Shown piece by piece: positions 9,587-21,294 of a stretch of DNA of 64,000 nucleotides; position 1 is the first letter of the stretch, and each line of letters starts with the position of its first letter. The translations under genes were made by a program, and so were the position numbers. The notes under the pieces were generated by a model. The model saw only the letters and a program-made list of their open reading frames with translations, was not told where the DNA came from and did no database searches. Origin of the DNA: Rhodococcus antarcticus (GTDB lineage Bacteria > Actinomycetota > Actinomycetes > Mycobacteriales > Mycobacteriaceae); NCBI RefSeq assembly GCF_026153295.1, contig NZ_CP110615.1, positions 2,418,001 to 2,482,000 of the forward strand, given 5' to 3'.

Positions 9587-9590
<4 letters not shown>
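7572..9590 (+). CDS. dinG: DinG/XPD-type Fe-S DNA helicase
   Basis: 672 aa superfamily 2 helicase. Walker A GTGTGKS is at 48-54 and the DEAH box at 239-242. Four cysteines that ligate the [4Fe-4S] cluster in this family are C118, C185, C191 and C197. C-terminal motifs include LFSSMRAAKTAAE and the LWQGVDVPG block. The expected role is 5'-3' unwinding of damage or R-loop structures. GTG at 7572 has TAGCGT 8 bases upstream, consistent with leaderless translation. Its stop TAG overlaps that of the convergent next gene within CTAG. Confidence 0.93.
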
Positions 9591-11643
<2,053 letters not shown>

Positions 11644-13407
11644 CTACCGGGAGCGGGCGTCGCTGCCGTTGACCTCGTCGGGCTCGAGTGCGTTGGTGAG
11701 CTTCTCCGACACCGCGCCGGAGTGCTGCGCACTTCCGGTGTGGGCCTCCAGGCGCATCCGCTCGGCCATGTGCGGGTAGTGCAGCTCGAACGCGGGGCGC
11801 TCGGAGCGGATGCGGGGCAGCTCGACGAAGTTGTGCCGTGGCGGTGGGCAGGAGGTGGCCCACTCGAGGGAGTTGCCGTAGCCCCACGGGTCGTCGACGG
11901 TCACGATCTCGCCGTAGCGGTAGCTCTTGAACACGTTCCACAGGAAGGGCAGCGTGGACGCCCCGAGGATGAACGCGCCGATCGTGGAGATGGTGTTCAG
12001 GGTGGTGAACCCGTCGGTGGGCAGGTAGTCGGCGTAGCGGCGTGGCATGCCCTCGGCACCGAGCCAGTGCTGGACCAGGAAGGTGGTGTGGAAGCCGATG
12101 AACGTGGTCCAGAAGTGGTACTTGCCCAGGGTCTCGTCCATCATCCGGCCGGTCATCTTGGGGAACCAGAAGTAGATGCCGGAGTAGGTCGCGAACACGA
12201 TGGTGCCGAACAGCACGTAGTGGAAGTGCGCCACCACGAAGTACGTGTCGGAGACGTTGAAGTCGATGGGCGGGCTGGCCAGCAGCACACCGGTGAGCCC
12301 ACCGAACAGGAACGTGATCAGGAAGCCGACCGCGAACAGCATCGGCGTCTCGAAGGTGATCTGGCCCTTCCACATGGTGCCGATCCAGTTGAAGAACTTC
12401 ACCCCGGTCGGCACGGCGATGAGGAAGGTCATGAAGGAGAAGAACGGCAGCAGCACCGCGCCGGTGGCGTACATGTGGTGCGCCCACACGGCGATGGACA
12501 GCGCCGCGATGGAGAGGGTGGCGTAGACCAGGCCCTTGTAGCCGAACAGCGGCTTGCGGCTGAACACCGGGAAGACCTCGCTGACGATGCCGAAGAACGG
12601 CAGGGCCACGATGTACACCTCGGGGTGGCCGAAGAACCAGAACATGTGCTGCCACAGGATCACCCCGCCGTTGGCCGGGTCGAAGACGTGGGCGCCCAGG
12701 TGGCGGTCGGCCGCCAGCCCGAACAGCGCTGCGGTGAGGATCGGGAACGCGAGCAGGATGAGGATCGAGGTCACCAGGATGTTCCAGGTGAAGATCGGCA
12801 TCCGGAACATCGTCATGCCGGGGGCCCGCAGGCAGACCACCGTGGTGATCATGTTCACCGCACCGAGGATGGTGCCGAGGCCGGCGACGATGAGTCCGGT
12901 GATCCACAGGTCCGCGCCGGCGCCCGGGGAGTGCACGGCGTCCGAGAGCGGGGTGTAGGCGAACCAGCCGAAGTCCGCGGCACCACCGGGGGTGATGAAC
13001 CCGGCGACGACGATGATGGCGCCGAACAGGTACAGCCAGTAGGAGAACGCGTTCAGCCGGGGGAACGCCACGTCCGGCGCCCCGATCTGCAGCGGCAGGA
13101 TGTAGTTGGCGAAGCCGAAGACGATGGGCGTCGCGTAGAGCAGCAGCATGATCGTGCCGTGCATGGTGAACAGCTGGTTGTACTGCTCGTTGCTCAGGAA
13201 CTGCAGCCCCGGCACGGCCAGCTCGGTGCGCATGAGCAGCGCCATGAGCCCACCGATGATGAAGAACGCGAAGGACGTCACCAGGTACATCAGCCCGATG
13301 GTCTTCGGGTCCGTCGTGTGGACCATCTTGAGGATGAAAGAGCCCTTCTTCGCCTCTCGGACCGGGTACGGCCGAGTGGCGACGGGCTGGGGCGCTAGGG
13401 CCGTCAC
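11644..13407 (-). CDS. ctaD: cytochrome c oxidase subunit I (aa3 type)
   Basis: 587 aa integral membrane protein with about 12 helices. It carries the low-spin haem ligand region [15 protein letters not shown], the [17 protein letters not shown] block with the CuB His-Tyr pair, and the AHFHYVLFG haem a3/haem a ligands, so it is a proton-pumping oxidase core. A hydrophilic C-terminal tail of about 60 residues follows. GTG at 13407 is chosen because GGAGGA is 3-4 bases upstream and the frame above it is not conserved. No other oxidase subunit is nearby. Confidence 0.95.
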   Translation of the reverse strand: MTALAPQPVATRPYPVREAKKGSFILKMVHTTDPKTIGLMYLVTSFAFFIIGGLMALLMRTELAVPGLQFLSNEQYNQLFTMHGTIMLLLYATPIVFGFANYILPLQIGAPDVAFPRLNAFSYWLYLFGAIIVVAGFITPGGAADFGWFAYTPLSDAVHSPGAGADLWITGLIVAGLGTILGAVNMITTVVCLRAPGMTMFRMPIFTWNILVTSILILLAFPILTAALFGLAADRHLGAHVFDPANGGVILWQHMFWFFGHPEVYIVALPFFGIVSEVFPVFSRKPLFGYKGLVYATLSIAALSIAVWAHHMYATGAVLLPFFSFMTFLIAVPTGVKFFNWIGTMWKGQITFETPMLFAVGFLITFLFGGLTGVLLASPPIDFNVSDTYFVVAHFHYVLFGTIVFATYSGIYFWFPKMTGRMMDETLGKYHFWTTFIGFHTTFLVQHWLGAEGMPRRYADYLPTDGFTTLNTISTIGAFILGASTLPFLWNVFKSYRYGEIVTVDDPWGYGNSLEWATSCPPPRHNFVELPRIRSERPAFELHYPHMAERMRLEAHTGSAQHSGAVSEKLTNALEPDEVNGSDARSR

Positions 13408-13582
13408 AGATCCTCCAACGTTGCTCGAGACGCCGTTCACCGGCGAGGAGGATGGTAGCCCGGGCACGTCCACTACGCGCTGTCGGACCCCCACTCGTGA
13501 CCTCGCGGCCCGCGTGGGCTCACCCGCCCCTCACGCCCGACGCCCCGCCCGCGTGGCGGACGGGACCCCCGGACGCACGAAG

Positions 13583-13608
13583 GGCCCGGATCCACGAGGA
13601 TCCAGGCC
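13583..13608 (-). terminator. terminator after tRNA-Ala
   Basis: An 11-bp stem (one G-T pair) with a TCGT loop follows the tRNA 3' end by 20 bases and is trailed by CTTCG on the minus strand. Confidence 0.6.
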
Positions 13609-13627
13609 GTTCGCACGCGCTTCCCGG

Positions 13628-13700
13628 TGGAGCTGAGGGGACTCGAACCCCTGACCCCCACACTGCCAGTGTGGTGCGCTACCAGCTGCGCCACAGCCCC
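13628..13700 (-). tRNA. tRNA-Ala (GGC)
   Basis: 73 nt. The acceptor GGGGCTG pairs with CAGCTCC (one G-T). The anticodon stem CCACA/TGTGG encloses CTGGCAG, giving anticodon GGC. The T-loop GGTTCGAGTCCCC is intact. CCA is not encoded. Confidence 0.95.
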
Positions 13701-13774
13701 GGGTGTGCTGCGCAGAGGAAGTTACACCAGCGGCGCAGTCACGTCCCAATCGCCTGGTCGGAGCGGGGCGCTGC

Positions 13775-14569
13775 TCAGGTCAGGCTGGTCAACCAGCCGC
13801 GGTCGTTGATGTTGACCTGGGTGCCCCCGTTGAGCACGGTCGGCGTCCCCACCTGTCCGACAGCGGCCTGGAGCGCGTCCTGGCCGGTCTTCGAGGCGGC
13901 CTGCGCGGTGGCGGTCCGGTCGCCGGCGGCGATGCACGCCTGCGCGCTCTGCGACGCACCTGCGGTGCCGGCGAGGGTGGCGAGCTGGTCGTTGCTCAGG
14001 TCGTCGCCCGCCCCCTCCTTCGGTTGGTTCTCCGTCGCGAACAACGCCGTGTGGAAGGCCGGGAAGGCCGATCCGGTGCCGTCGGAGGCCACGCAGATCG
14101 CGGCGCCGGCCGCGCGGCTGGAGTAGTCCTTGCTGGCCGACCTCGAGTTGAGGAAGTCCAGCATGTGGTAGCTGACCGCCACCTTTCCCTCGTCGAGGGC
14201 CTGGGCCACCTGCTGGCCGTAGAGCCCCTCGAACTGGCTGCAGATGGGGCAGAGGAAGTCCTCGTAGACGTCGAGGGTCACCGGTGCGTCGGTCGCGCCC
14301 ACGCGGACCACGCCGTTGCTCACCGACACCGCAGCACTCTGGGCCGAGCCGTAGCCGTCGTTGACGGGGGCGGTGCGGGAGCGCTGGTAGAGCACACCGC
14401 CGATGACGACGGCGAGGACCAGCACCACCGCACCGCCGGCGACGAGGGTGCCGCGCCTCGACTGGGTCGGCCGGGCCGCCGTCACCACTCCGCGACCGGA
14501 GCCACCACCCCGACCGACCCCGCCGCTCGGCCTGCCGTCGCCCCGGCCCTTGCTGTCCTTGCCGCTCAC
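13775..14569 (-). CDS. membrane-anchored DsbA/thioredoxin-fold oxidoreductase
   Basis: 264 aa. A basic, Gly-rich cytoplasmic head (1-40) leads to one transmembrane helix (about 41-60) and an external thioredoxin-like domain with the CPIC redox pair (C107, C110) in YEDFLCPICSQF. A second Cys pair lies further on in the helical insert. Family members oxidise or isomerise disulfides outside the membrane. The start overlaps the stop of the MauE-like gene by 4 bases (GTGA), indicating that the two products are made together and may form a redox relay. Confidence 0.9.
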   Translation of the reverse strand: MSGKDSKGRGDGRPSGGVGRGGGSGRGVVTAARPTQSRRGTLVAGGAVVLVLAVVIGGVLYQRSRTAPVNDGYGSAQSAAVSVSNGVVRVGATDAPVTLDVYEDFLCPICSQFEGLYGQQVAQALDEGKVAVSYHMLDFLNSRSASKDYSSRAAGAAICVASDGTGSAFPAFHTALFATENQPKEGAGDDLSNDQLATLAGTAGASQSAQACIAAGDRTATAQAASKTGQDALQAAVGQVGTPTVLNGGTQVNINDRGWLTSLT

Positions 14570-15090
14570 GCGCGCCGTCCTCCACCTGTGTCGTCGACGG
14601 GCCCGCCCCCGGGCGGGAGCCCCGTGCTCGTCCGCGAACCCGGTCCGGTCGCCAGCGGCGTCCGCGGCCTGGCCACCAACCAGAGTGCCACCACGACGAA
14701 GGCGACGTCGCGGGCGATCTCGGCGAGGTAGTCCAGCGGTCCGACGTCGGCCGCACCGCCACCACCGAAGCAGCCGCAGTCGATGCTGAGCCCGCGGGCC
14801 CAGGAGGAGCCCACCCCGGCGAGGAAGACCCCCAGCAGCACCACCGACGCGACGGCCACCGGTCGCACCCCCACCCCGAGCAGCAGCAGCAGCCCGAGCC
14901 CGATCTCCAGGAACGGCAGGGTGGTCGCCACCGGGCTCACCACCGGCTCCGGCAGCAGCTGGTAGGCCCGCACCGCGACCTCGGTCTGCAGCGGGTCGAC
15001 CGCCTTGATGGCGCCGGACACGAGCCACACCGCGGCGAGCCCGAGCCTGCACAGGGTGCTCAGCCACACCGGCCACCCGACTCCCTGCAC
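14566..15090 (-). CDS. MauE/DoxX-family membrane protein
   Basis: 174 aa, four predicted membrane helices and a Pro/Gly-rich hydrophilic tail. The motif LSIDCGCFGGGG carries a vicinal Cys pair, as in MauE, which supplies reductant to periplasmic thiol enzymes. Pairing with the DsbA-like gene supports electron transfer across the membrane. The start is placed at the GTG at 15090, not 15096: a TAGCCT hexamer ends exactly at 15097, so the first GTG would sit on the promoter while the second lies 6 bases away. The TAG of this hexamer is also the stop codon of the photolyase gene. Confidence 0.85.
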   Translation of the reverse strand: MQGVGWPVWLSTLCRLGLAAVWLVSGAIKAVDPLQTEVAVRAYQLLPEPVVSPVATTLPFLEIGLGLLLLLGVGVRPVAVASVVLLGVFLAGVGSSWARGLSIDCGCFGGGGAADVGPLDYLAEIARDVAFVVVALWLVARPRTPLATGPGSRTSTGLPPGGGPVDDTGGGRRA

Positions 15091-15099
15091 GCGCACAGG

Positions 15100-16587
15100 C
15101 TAGAGCTCCTCCCTGAGCGACTCCTGGGCGAGCACGGCGTCGAGGTCGGAGAGGCGGTTCATCGAGGCCACGGCGCGGGCCGTCCGGTGGTTGGCGGCCA
15201 GGCGCTCGCGGTGGCGGTGGGTGAAGGCCCAGTACCCGGCGGTGAACGGGCAGGCCTTCTCCCCCACCCGGACCTTGGGGTCGTACGCGCACCCGCCGCA
15301 GTGGTCGGTCATCTTGTTGAGGTACGCCCCGCCCGCGGCGTAGGGCTTGGTGGCGATGAGGCCGCCGTCGGCGTGCTGGCTCATCCCGATGACGTTCACC
15401 GGCATCACCCAGGCGAAGCCGTCGACGAACGCGGTGGCGAACCAGTCGGTGAGCGCGCGGGGGTCGTAGCCGCGCTGCAGGGCGTGGTTGCCCAGCACCA
15501 TCAGCCTCGGGATGTGGTGCACCCAGCCGCGGTCGCGGACCCCGTTCACCGCGTCGGCCAGGCAGGCTGCGGTCACCGCGTCCCCGTCGAGCTCGGTCAA
15601 CCAGTCCGGCAGCGGCACGTGGGCGTCCAGGGCGTTGCGGTCGAGGTAGTCCTCGCCCAGGTGCCAGTAGAGGTGCCACACGTACTCCCGCCAGCCCAGC
15701 ACCTGGCGGACGAAGCCCTCCACGCTGGCCAGGGGGGCGTCACCCCGCGTGTGGGCGGCCTCGGCGGCGTGCACCACCTCGAGCGGGTGCAGCAGGCCCA
15801 GGTTCATCGGGACGCTGAGCAACGAGTGGGCCATGGGCCAGTCGCCGGCCATCACGGCGTCCTCGTGGGGCCCGAAGTCCGCGAGCCGGGTGTCGACGAA
15901 CTGCTCGAGGGCCTGCTCCGCCTCGCTCCGGGTGACGGGGAACAGCCGAGGCCCGTCCACCCCCACCGTGTCCAGCTCCATGGCGTCGAGGTCGGCGCGC
16001 ACCTGCTCGTCGACCGCGTCCTCGGTGGGCCACCAGGGCGGCTCCACGCCCAGGGTGGTGCGCCCCTTGGGCGGGCGCTCCCGGTTCTCGGCGTCGAGGT
16101 TCCACGTACCGCCGACGGGTTCCCCGGCGTCCATCAGCACGTCGAACCGGCGGCGCTGCTCGCGGTAGAACGCCTCCATGCGGAAGCTCTCCCGACCGGC
16201 CGCCCACTCCGCGAACTCGGCCCGGCCCAGGGCGAAGGTGGGGGTGGGCAGCACGGCCGCCACCAGTCCCTCGGCGGCGAGCCGGTGCACGAGCGCCTCG
16301 GCCGCACGGGAGGTGGGCTCGTGCACCACCACTGGCCGACCCAGCTGCTCGAGGGCCTCGCGGTAGGTGTCGGTGCGCAGGTGGACGGCCCGGTCACCGA
16401 GCTCCTCGGCCAGGTGCCGCAGCCCCGAGAGCACCAGGTGCAGCTTCTGGCGGTGGTAGCGGCGTCGGCGCAGCGCGGAGGTGGCCTCGACGAGCAGCAC
16501 CTGCCGGTGGGCGTGCTCGGGGGCCGAGTGCACGTGCGGGCCGAGCTGGTCGGCGAAGACCCAGAGGGGGGCGTCATCAACGGTCAC
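15100..16587 (-). CDS. Fe-S cryptochrome/photolyase family protein (prokaryotic 6-4 photolyase type)
   Basis: 495 aa. The N-terminal Rossmann-like domain begins PLWVFADQLGPHV, typical of the PhrB/CryB group. The C-terminal FAD domain contains LGWREYVWHLYWHLG and the FAD-site stretch MPVNVIGMSQHADGG. Cysteines C430, C433 and C446 in DHCGGCAYDP...ACPF, with an upstream Cys in AACLADAV, match the [4Fe-4S] ligands of this group. Expected role is light-driven repair of 6-4 photoproducts. The start GTG at 16587 has CAGACT 6 bases before it. The open frame extends far upstream through the MFS gene, but that part is antisense-like noise. Confidence 0.92.
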   Translation of the reverse strand: MTVDDAPLWVFADQLGPHVHSAPEHAHRQVLLVEATSALRRRRYHRQKLHLVLSGLRHLAEELGDRAVHLRTDTYREALEQLGRPVVVHEPTSRAAEALVHRLAAEGLVAAVLPTPTFALGRAEFAEWAAGRESFRMEAFYREQRRRFDVLMDAGEPVGGTWNLDAENRERPPKGRTTLGVEPPWWPTEDAVDEQVRADLDAMELDTVGVDGPRLFPVTRSEAEQALEQFVDTRLADFGPHEDAVMAGDWPMAHSLLSVPMNLGLLHPLEVVHAAEAAHTRGDAPLASVEGFVRQVLGWREYVWHLYWHLGEDYLDRNALDAHVPLPDWLTELDGDAVTAACLADAVNGVRDRGWVHHIPRLMVLGNHALQRGYDPRALTDWFATAFVDGFAWVMPVNVIGMSQHADGGLIATKPYAAGGAYLNKMTDHCGGCAYDPKVRVGEKACPFTAGYWAFTHRHRERLAANHRTARAVASMNRLSDLDAVLAQESLREEL

Positions 16588-16613
16588 GCCGGAAGTCTGG
16601 GGCGCGGCGGCGC

Positions 16614-17876
16614 TCAGCGCCCGGTGATCGGCTCCACCAACGGGGCTGCGGGCACCCCGGGACGCTCCAGGGACTCCGGGGCTCGGGACCAGATCGCGGC
16701 GGCCACCAGCACGATGACCCCGGTGAGGCCGAAGGCGGCGGAGTAGGAGACCCGGTCGGCGATGAACCCGGCCACCAGCGGACCCGTGATGCCCCCGACG
16801 TCGGAGGCCATCTGGAACCCGACCAGCACCGGACCGCCGCGACCACGGGACCCGATGACGTCGGCCACCGAGGCCTGCTGGGCGGGGTTGAGCATCCCCG
16901 CACCCAGCCCGGCCACCACGCAGGCCAGCAGGAACAGCGGTGTGGAGGTGGTGAACCCCAGCCAGGCCGTGCCCGCCCCGAGCAGCACCAGTCCCGCCAC
17001 GGCCAGGGGCTTGCGCCCGCGGGCGTCGGCCACCCGACCGGAGAACAGCAGCGCGCCCGCGTTGGCGGCGGCGAACACCGACAGCGCCACCCCGGCGAGG
17101 GCGGGCTCGGACCCGAGCACGTCCACGACGAACAACGGCACCAGGGCCACCCGCACGCCGAACACGGCCCAGCCGTTGGCGAAGCTCGAGGCCAGCGCGG
17201 CACGGTAGGTGCGGTGCTCCCAGGCGTCGCGCAGCCGCAGCGTCGGCCGGTCGTCCGGTCCCTCGGGCGCGGCGAGCGTGGAGTGCCGCAGCTGGGTGTG
17301 CACCACGGCCACGGCCACCAGCAGGGCGGCGGCGTAGATGAGGAACGGCACCCGCAGGCCGAAGCCGACGAGGAGCCCGCCCACGATGGGCCCTGCGATG
17401 TTGCCGAGCAGGAAGCTCGACGCGTACAGCCCGGTGACCCGGCCGCGGATCCCGGGCGGGGCCATCCGGACGAGCAGGGCCAGCGCGGAGATGGTGAACA
17501 TGGTGGAGCCGACGCCGCCGAGCCCGCGGAACACCAGCAGCTGCCAGTAGGACTGGGCGAAGGCGCAGGCGCCGGTGGACACCGCGACGACGACGAGGCC
17601 GACGAGGTACACCGGCCGCTCCCCCAGCCGCTGGACCAGCGAGCCGGCCGTGGGGGTGAACAGCAGGCGCATGAGCGCGAACGCGCTGATCACCGCGGAG
17701 GAGGCCGTGACCCCGACGTCGAAGCTGGTGGCGAACGCGGGCAGGGCGGGGGCGACGATCCCGAACCCGATGGCGATGACGAAGCTGGCCGCCACGAGCA
17801 CCCAGATCTCGCGCGGCAGGGGCACCTTCGCGGTGCGGACGCGCGCCGTGCCTCGCCCGAACACCGTGCTCCCCAC
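16614..17876 (-). CDS. MFS transporter, drug exporter type
   Basis: 420 aa, 12 predicted helices in two six-helix halves joined by a charged loop (about 190-215). The loop between helices 2 and 3 has the MFS motif-A-like GSLVQRLGERPVYLVGL, and the second half repeats it as GRVADARGRKPLAVAG. The family is mostly proton antiporters for drugs or metabolites; substrate unknown. A TACAGT hexamer (17899-17904) gives a short 5' leader upstream of the GTG start. Confidence 0.88.
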   Translation of the reverse strand: MGSTVFGRGTARVRTAKVPLPREIWVLVAASFVIAIGFGIVAPALPAFATSFDVGVTASSAVISAFALMRLLFTPTAGSLVQRLGERPVYLVGLVVVAVSTGACAFAQSYWQLLVFRGLGGVGSTMFTISALALLVRMAPPGIRGRVTGLYASSFLLGNIAGPIVGGLLVGFGLRVPFLIYAAALLVAVAVVHTQLRHSTLAAPEGPDDRPTLRLRDAWEHRTYRAALASSFANGWAVFGVRVALVPLFVVDVLGSEPALAGVALSVFAAANAGALLFSGRVADARGRKPLAVAGLVLLGAGTAWLGFTTSTPLFLLACVVAGLGAGMLNPAQQASVADVIGSRGRGGPVLVGFQMASDVGGITGPLVAGFIADRVSYSAAFGLTGVIVLVAAAIWSRAPESLERPGVPAAPLVEPITGR

Positions 17877-17931
17877 GTCGCCGACCAGGACCAGCGGAAC
17901 TGTACGCCCGTACCGGTCTCGGACCCACCCC

Positions 17932-18774
17932 TCAGACGAGCTCGTCGAGCCGTCGGGCGTAGGTGGTCACCGGGTAGGCCGCCACGAACCCGCCCGCCTC
18001 GCTCAGCGCCTCCTCGACCCCCGCCTCCTCCACCAGCGCGGCCACCAGGGTCGCGCCCGCGTCGAACAGGTCCTGACCGACGGCGGTGAGCAGCGCGGTC
18101 CCGATCCCCCGCCGGCGCCGCGACGGCCGCACCACCACGTGCTCCACCACGCCCACCCCGGGCCCGCCCACCCCGGTGCCGCAGTAGCCCAGTGCCGTTC
18201 CCACCACCCGGTCGAGCTCGGCGTCCACCACCACGAGCAGCGCGGTGCACGGGTCCTCCAGGCGGTGCCCGAGCACGGTGAGCAGCGCGTCCGTGCCGTC
18301 CTCGGGCAGCTCGACCGCGTCGGCCAGGAGCTCGGCGATCCCCACCAGGTCATCCCCGGTGGCGGGCCGGACCCCCGGGGTCGGCGCGTCCGAGGGCACC
18401 ACCCGCACCACCGTCCACCGCTCGGCCACGGCGAACCACCCGGCCTCGTCGGCCAGCCCCTGGATCTCGGTGACCGTGGTGGGCGAGGCGTGCACCAGCG
18501 CCTCGGCCTTGCCCGCGGCGGCGAAGGTCTGCTCCAGCGCCAGCAGCGTGGAGCCCAGCGGCGCGCGCACCCCGTCGAGGCCGACGGCGAAGCTCCCCGA
18601 GGGCAGCGGGCTGGCCGGGTGCACCACCACCCGCGCGCACCCGACCCGTCCGACCTTCCCGTAGCGGACCGCGCCCGCCGCGAGCTGCGCGTCCTCCACC
18701 TGCTCGGCGAGCAGGCGGGCGGCCTCCGGGGTGAGCAGATCCGGGTCGTCTGGGTCCCAGAGGGGGTCGCTCAA
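17932..18774 (-). CDS. GNAT family N-acetyltransferase
   Basis: 280 aa. The C-terminal half has the acetyl-CoA motif VVVRPSRRRRGIGTALL (around residue 215). The N-terminal half resembles a degenerate second GNAT domain, giving a tandem arrangement as in MshD-like proteins, but similarity is too weak to call mycothiol synthesis. The only available start is a TTG at 18774 directly abutting a 14-bp tandem repeat; no good ribosome binding site is present, so expression may depend on read-through from pgm. Confidence 0.75.
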   Translation of the reverse strand: MSDPLWDPDDPDLLTPEAARLLAEQVEDAQLAAGAVRYGKVGRVGCARVVVHPASPLPSGSFAVGLDGVRAPLGSTLLALEQTFAAAGKAEALVHASPTTVTEIQGLADEAGWFAVAERWTVVRVVPSDAPTPGVRPATGDDLVGIAELLADAVELPEDGTDALLTVLGHRLEDPCTALLVVVDAELDRVVGTALGYCGTGVGGPGVGVVEHVVVRPSRRRRGIGTALLTAVGQDLFDAGATLVAALVEEAGVEEALSEAGGFVAAYPVTTYARRLDELV

Positions 18775-18830
18775 CCCAGCACCGTCATCCCAGCACCGTC
18801 ATCCCAGCACCGTCATCCCAGCACCGTCAT
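18775..18830. repeat. 4 x 14-bp tandem repeat at the pgm/GNAT junction
   Basis: Four perfect copies of CCCAGCACCGTCAT fill the whole gap between the GNAT start and the pgm stop; the last copy contains the pgm stop codon. Period 14 is not a multiple of 3, so copy number changes the spacing and frame relation of the two genes. Confidence 0.95.
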
Positions 18831-20437
18831 CCCAGGACGCCGTCCACGAGGGACTGGGCCTGCTCCTGCACCTGCGCCAGGTGGTCCGGCCCGAGGAAGC
18901 TCTCGGCGTAGATCTTGTACACGTCCTCGGTGCCCGACGGGCGGGCGGCGAACCACGCGTTCTCCGTGACGACCTTGAGCCCGCCGATGGCCGCCCCGTT
19001 GCCCGGGGCCTCGGTCAGGGTCGCCGTGATGGCCTCGCCGGCCAGCTCGGTCGCGGTCACGTCGGAGGCGGACAGCCGGCCCAGCGTCGCCTTCTGCTCG
19101 CGGGTGGCGGGCGCATCGGTGCGGGCGTAGGCGGGGTCGCCGTGGCGGGAGACCAGCTCCGCGTAGCGCTGCGAGGGGCTCCGGCCGGTGACGGCGAGGA
19201 TCTCCGCCCCGAGCAGGGCCAGCAGCAGGCCGTCCTTGTCCGTGGTCCAGGTGGTGCCGTCGTGGCGCAGGAACGACGCTCCGGCGCTCTCCTCGCCGCC
19301 GAAGCCCACGGAGCCGTCGAGCAGGCCGGGCACGAAGTGCTTGAAGCCCACCGGCACCTCCAGCAGGGTGCGGCCGAGCTCGGCGACGACCCGGTCGATC
19401 ATCGAGGAGCTGACGAGGGTCTTGCCGACGGCAGCGGTGGCACCCCAGCTGCGGCGGGCGAACAGGTGCTCGATGGCCACGGCGAGGTAGTGGTTGGGGT
19501 TCATCAGCCCGGCGTCGGGGGTGACGATGCCGTGCCGGTCGGCGTCGGCGTCGTTGCCGGTGGAGATGTCGTAGTCGTCCTTCGCCCGGACCAGCGTCGC
19601 CATCGCGTTCGGCGAGGAGCAGTCCATCCGGATCTTGCCGTCGGTGTCCAGGGTCATGAACGCCCACCGCGGGTCGACCTCGGGGTTCACGACGGTGAGG
19701 TCGAGGCGGTGCCGCTCGGCGATCTCGCCCCAGTAGTGCACCGCAGCACCGCCGAGCGGGTCGGCGCCGATGCGCACCCCGGCGGCGCGGATGGCGTCCA
19801 GGTCGACCACCGAGGGCAGGTCGTCGACGTAGTGGCCGAGGAAGTCGTAGGTCCCGGGCTCCGGGTCCGTGGTCCGCCGGACGCCCTGCAGGCCCGCGCG
19901 CAGCAGCTCGTTGGCCCGGTCCGCGATCCACCCCGTCGCCTCCGAGCCGGCCGGGCCACCGTGGGGGGGGTTGTACTTGAAGCCGCCGTCGCGGGGCGGG
20001 TTGTGGCTCGGGGTGACCACGATCCCGTCGGCGTTCGCACCCTGGCCGTTGAGCCGCAGGATCGCGTGGCTCACCGCGGGAGTGGGGGTGTAGCCGTTGC
20101 GGGAGTCGACGAGCACGTCGACCTCGTTGGCGGCCAGCACCTCGAGCGCGGTGCGGAACGCAGGCAGGCTCAGCGCGTGGGTGTCCCGTCCGACCAGCAG
20201 CGGGCCCGTGGTGCCCTGGCCCGCCCGGTACTCGCAGATGGCCTGGGTGGTGGCCAGGATGTGCGCCTCGTTGAACGCCGTGTCCAGGCTGGAGCCGCGG
20301 TGGCCGGAGGTGCCGAACACGACCTGCTGGGCCGGGTCCTCCGGGTCGGGCGTCCGCTCGAAGTACGCGGCCTCCAGGGCGGCGAGGTCGACGAGGTCCT
20401 CGGGCTGGGCGGGCTGTCCTGCGCGCGGGTGGGCCAT
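18827..20437 (-). CDS. pgm: phosphoglucomutase, alpha-D-glucose specific
   Basis: 536 aa. It interconverts glucose 1- and 6-phosphate. Active-site phosphoserine is in VTPSHNP (S144), the metal loop is DADADRHG, the sugar-binding loop GGEESAG and the phosphate-binding loop [11 protein letters not shown] at 20437 is preferred over the one 9 bases upstream because CAGGAT lies 7 bases before it, consistent with a leaderless message. Confidence 0.95.
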   Translation of the reverse strand: MAHPRAGQPAQPEDLVDLAALEAAYFERTPDPEDPAQQVVFGTSGHRGSSLDTAFNEAHILATTQAICEYRAGQGTTGPLLVGRDTHALSLPAFRTALEVLAANEVDVLVDSRNGYTPTPAVSHAILRLNGQGANADGIVVTPSHNPPRDGGFKYNPPHGGPAGSEATGWIADRANELLRAGLQGVRRTTDPEPGTYDFLGHYVDDLPSVVDLDAIRAAGVRIGADPLGGAAVHYWGEIAERHRLDLTVVNPEVDPRWAFMTLDTDGKIRMDCSSPNAMATLVRAKDDYDISTGNDADADRHGIVTPDAGLMNPNHYLAVAIEHLFARRSWGATAAVGKTLVSSSMIDRVVAELGRTLLEVPVGFKHFVPGLLDGSVGFGGEESAGASFLRHDGTTWTTDKDGLLLALLGAEILAVTGRSPSQRYAELVSRHGDPAYARTDAPATREQKATLGRLSASDVTATELAGEAITATLTEAPGNGAAIGGLKVVTENAWFAARPSGTEDVYKIYAESFLGPDHLAQVQEQAQSLVDGVLG

Positions 20438-20530
20438 GGGATCCATCCTGGCCCGCCGGTCCGGGCCGGCGCGAGCCCGGGCTCTCCCCCAGGTCGGGGC
20501 AGGCGTGGGGGCGACGCCGGCGGGGGCGCG

Positions 20531-20881
20531 TCAGGACGTCAGCGCGTACCCCGTCGCGGCGAGGGCCACGCCGCCGACCACGCTGGCGAGGACGTAGGTC
20601 AGCGCAGCCCGCCGCCGTGCGCGCTCCGCCAGCGACACCGCCTCGTAGCCGAACGTCGAGTAGGTGGTGTACGCCCCGCAGAAGCCGGTTCCGAGCAGCG
20701 CGACCGCCCCGGCCGGGAGGGTTGCGCCCGAGACCAGACCCAGCAGCAGGCAGCCCGTCAGGTTCACCACGAGCGTCCCCCAGGGAAAGCCTGCGGCCAC
20801 CCTCGCCGTCACGGCCTTGTCGACGACGTAGCGCGCGGGCGCACCCACCGCGGCCCCCAGCACCACGAGCAGCACGGTCAC
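20531..20881 (-). CDS. crcB: fluoride channel protein CrcB/Fluc, copy 1
   Basis: 116 aa, four membrane helices. Family blocks APARYVVD, GTLVVNLTGCLLLG and GFCGAYTTYSTF are present. Fluc channels expel fluoride as antiparallel dimers. The GTG start overlaps the stop of the second crcB gene by 4 bases, so equal production and a heterodimer are likely. Confidence 0.92.
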   Translation of the reverse strand: MTVLLVVLGAAVGAPARYVVDKAVTARVAAGFPWGTLVVNLTGCLLLGLVSGATLPAGAVALLGTGFCGAYTTYSTFGYEAVSLAERARRRAALTYVLASVVGGVALAATGYALTS

Positions 20882-21294
20882 CGGGCCCCTCCGATCCGCC
20901 GGACGGTGACGACCCCGGCCCAGGACCCGGCCAGCGCGAGCACGAGGGTGAGCACCACGTAGAGCACCGCCACCCCCGCCGAGTCCCTGGTCACCGAGTC
21001 GACCGCGTAGGTGGAGAACGTGGTGAACCCGCCCAGCACCCCCGTGCCGAGGAACGGGCGGACCAGGGGGTGCGGACGGCGCAGCTCGGTGAGCACGACG
21101 AGCAGCGCACCGAGCAGGAAGCACCCCAGGACGTTCTCGACGAAGGTGGAGAGCGGGAAGCCACCGTGGTGCGGCAGGACCGTGCTCACCCCGAGGCGGG
21201 CCAGGGAGCCGAGCGCCCCGCCGGCGGCGATCACGGCGATCACGGGTCCGTGCTCGGGGACCAGGCCCACGTCCGGGTCGTCGACGTGGCTCAC
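20878..21294 (-). CDS. crcB: fluoride channel protein CrcB/Fluc, copy 2
   Basis: 138 aa, four membrane helices after a hydrophilic N-terminal extension of about 18 residues. It has STFVENVLGCFLLG and GVLGGFTTFSTYAVD, where the TTFSTY block supplies the fluoride-path polar residues. GTG at 21294 is fixed by TAACGT 8 bases upstream. No fluoride riboswitch is visible in the short leader. Confidence 0.9.
   Translation of the reverse strand: MSHVDDPDVGLVPEHGPVIAVIAAGGALGSLARLGVSTVLPHHGGFPLSTFVENVLGCFLLGALLVVLTELRRPHPLVRPFLGTGVLGGFTTFSTYAVDSVTRDSAGVAVLYVVLTLVLALAGSWAGVVTVRRIGGAR

Noticed and set aside
15100..17928. Apparent MFS-photolyase fusion protein
   Set aside because: The upstream part is a wrong frame of the MFS gene; the photolyase has its own start and -10.
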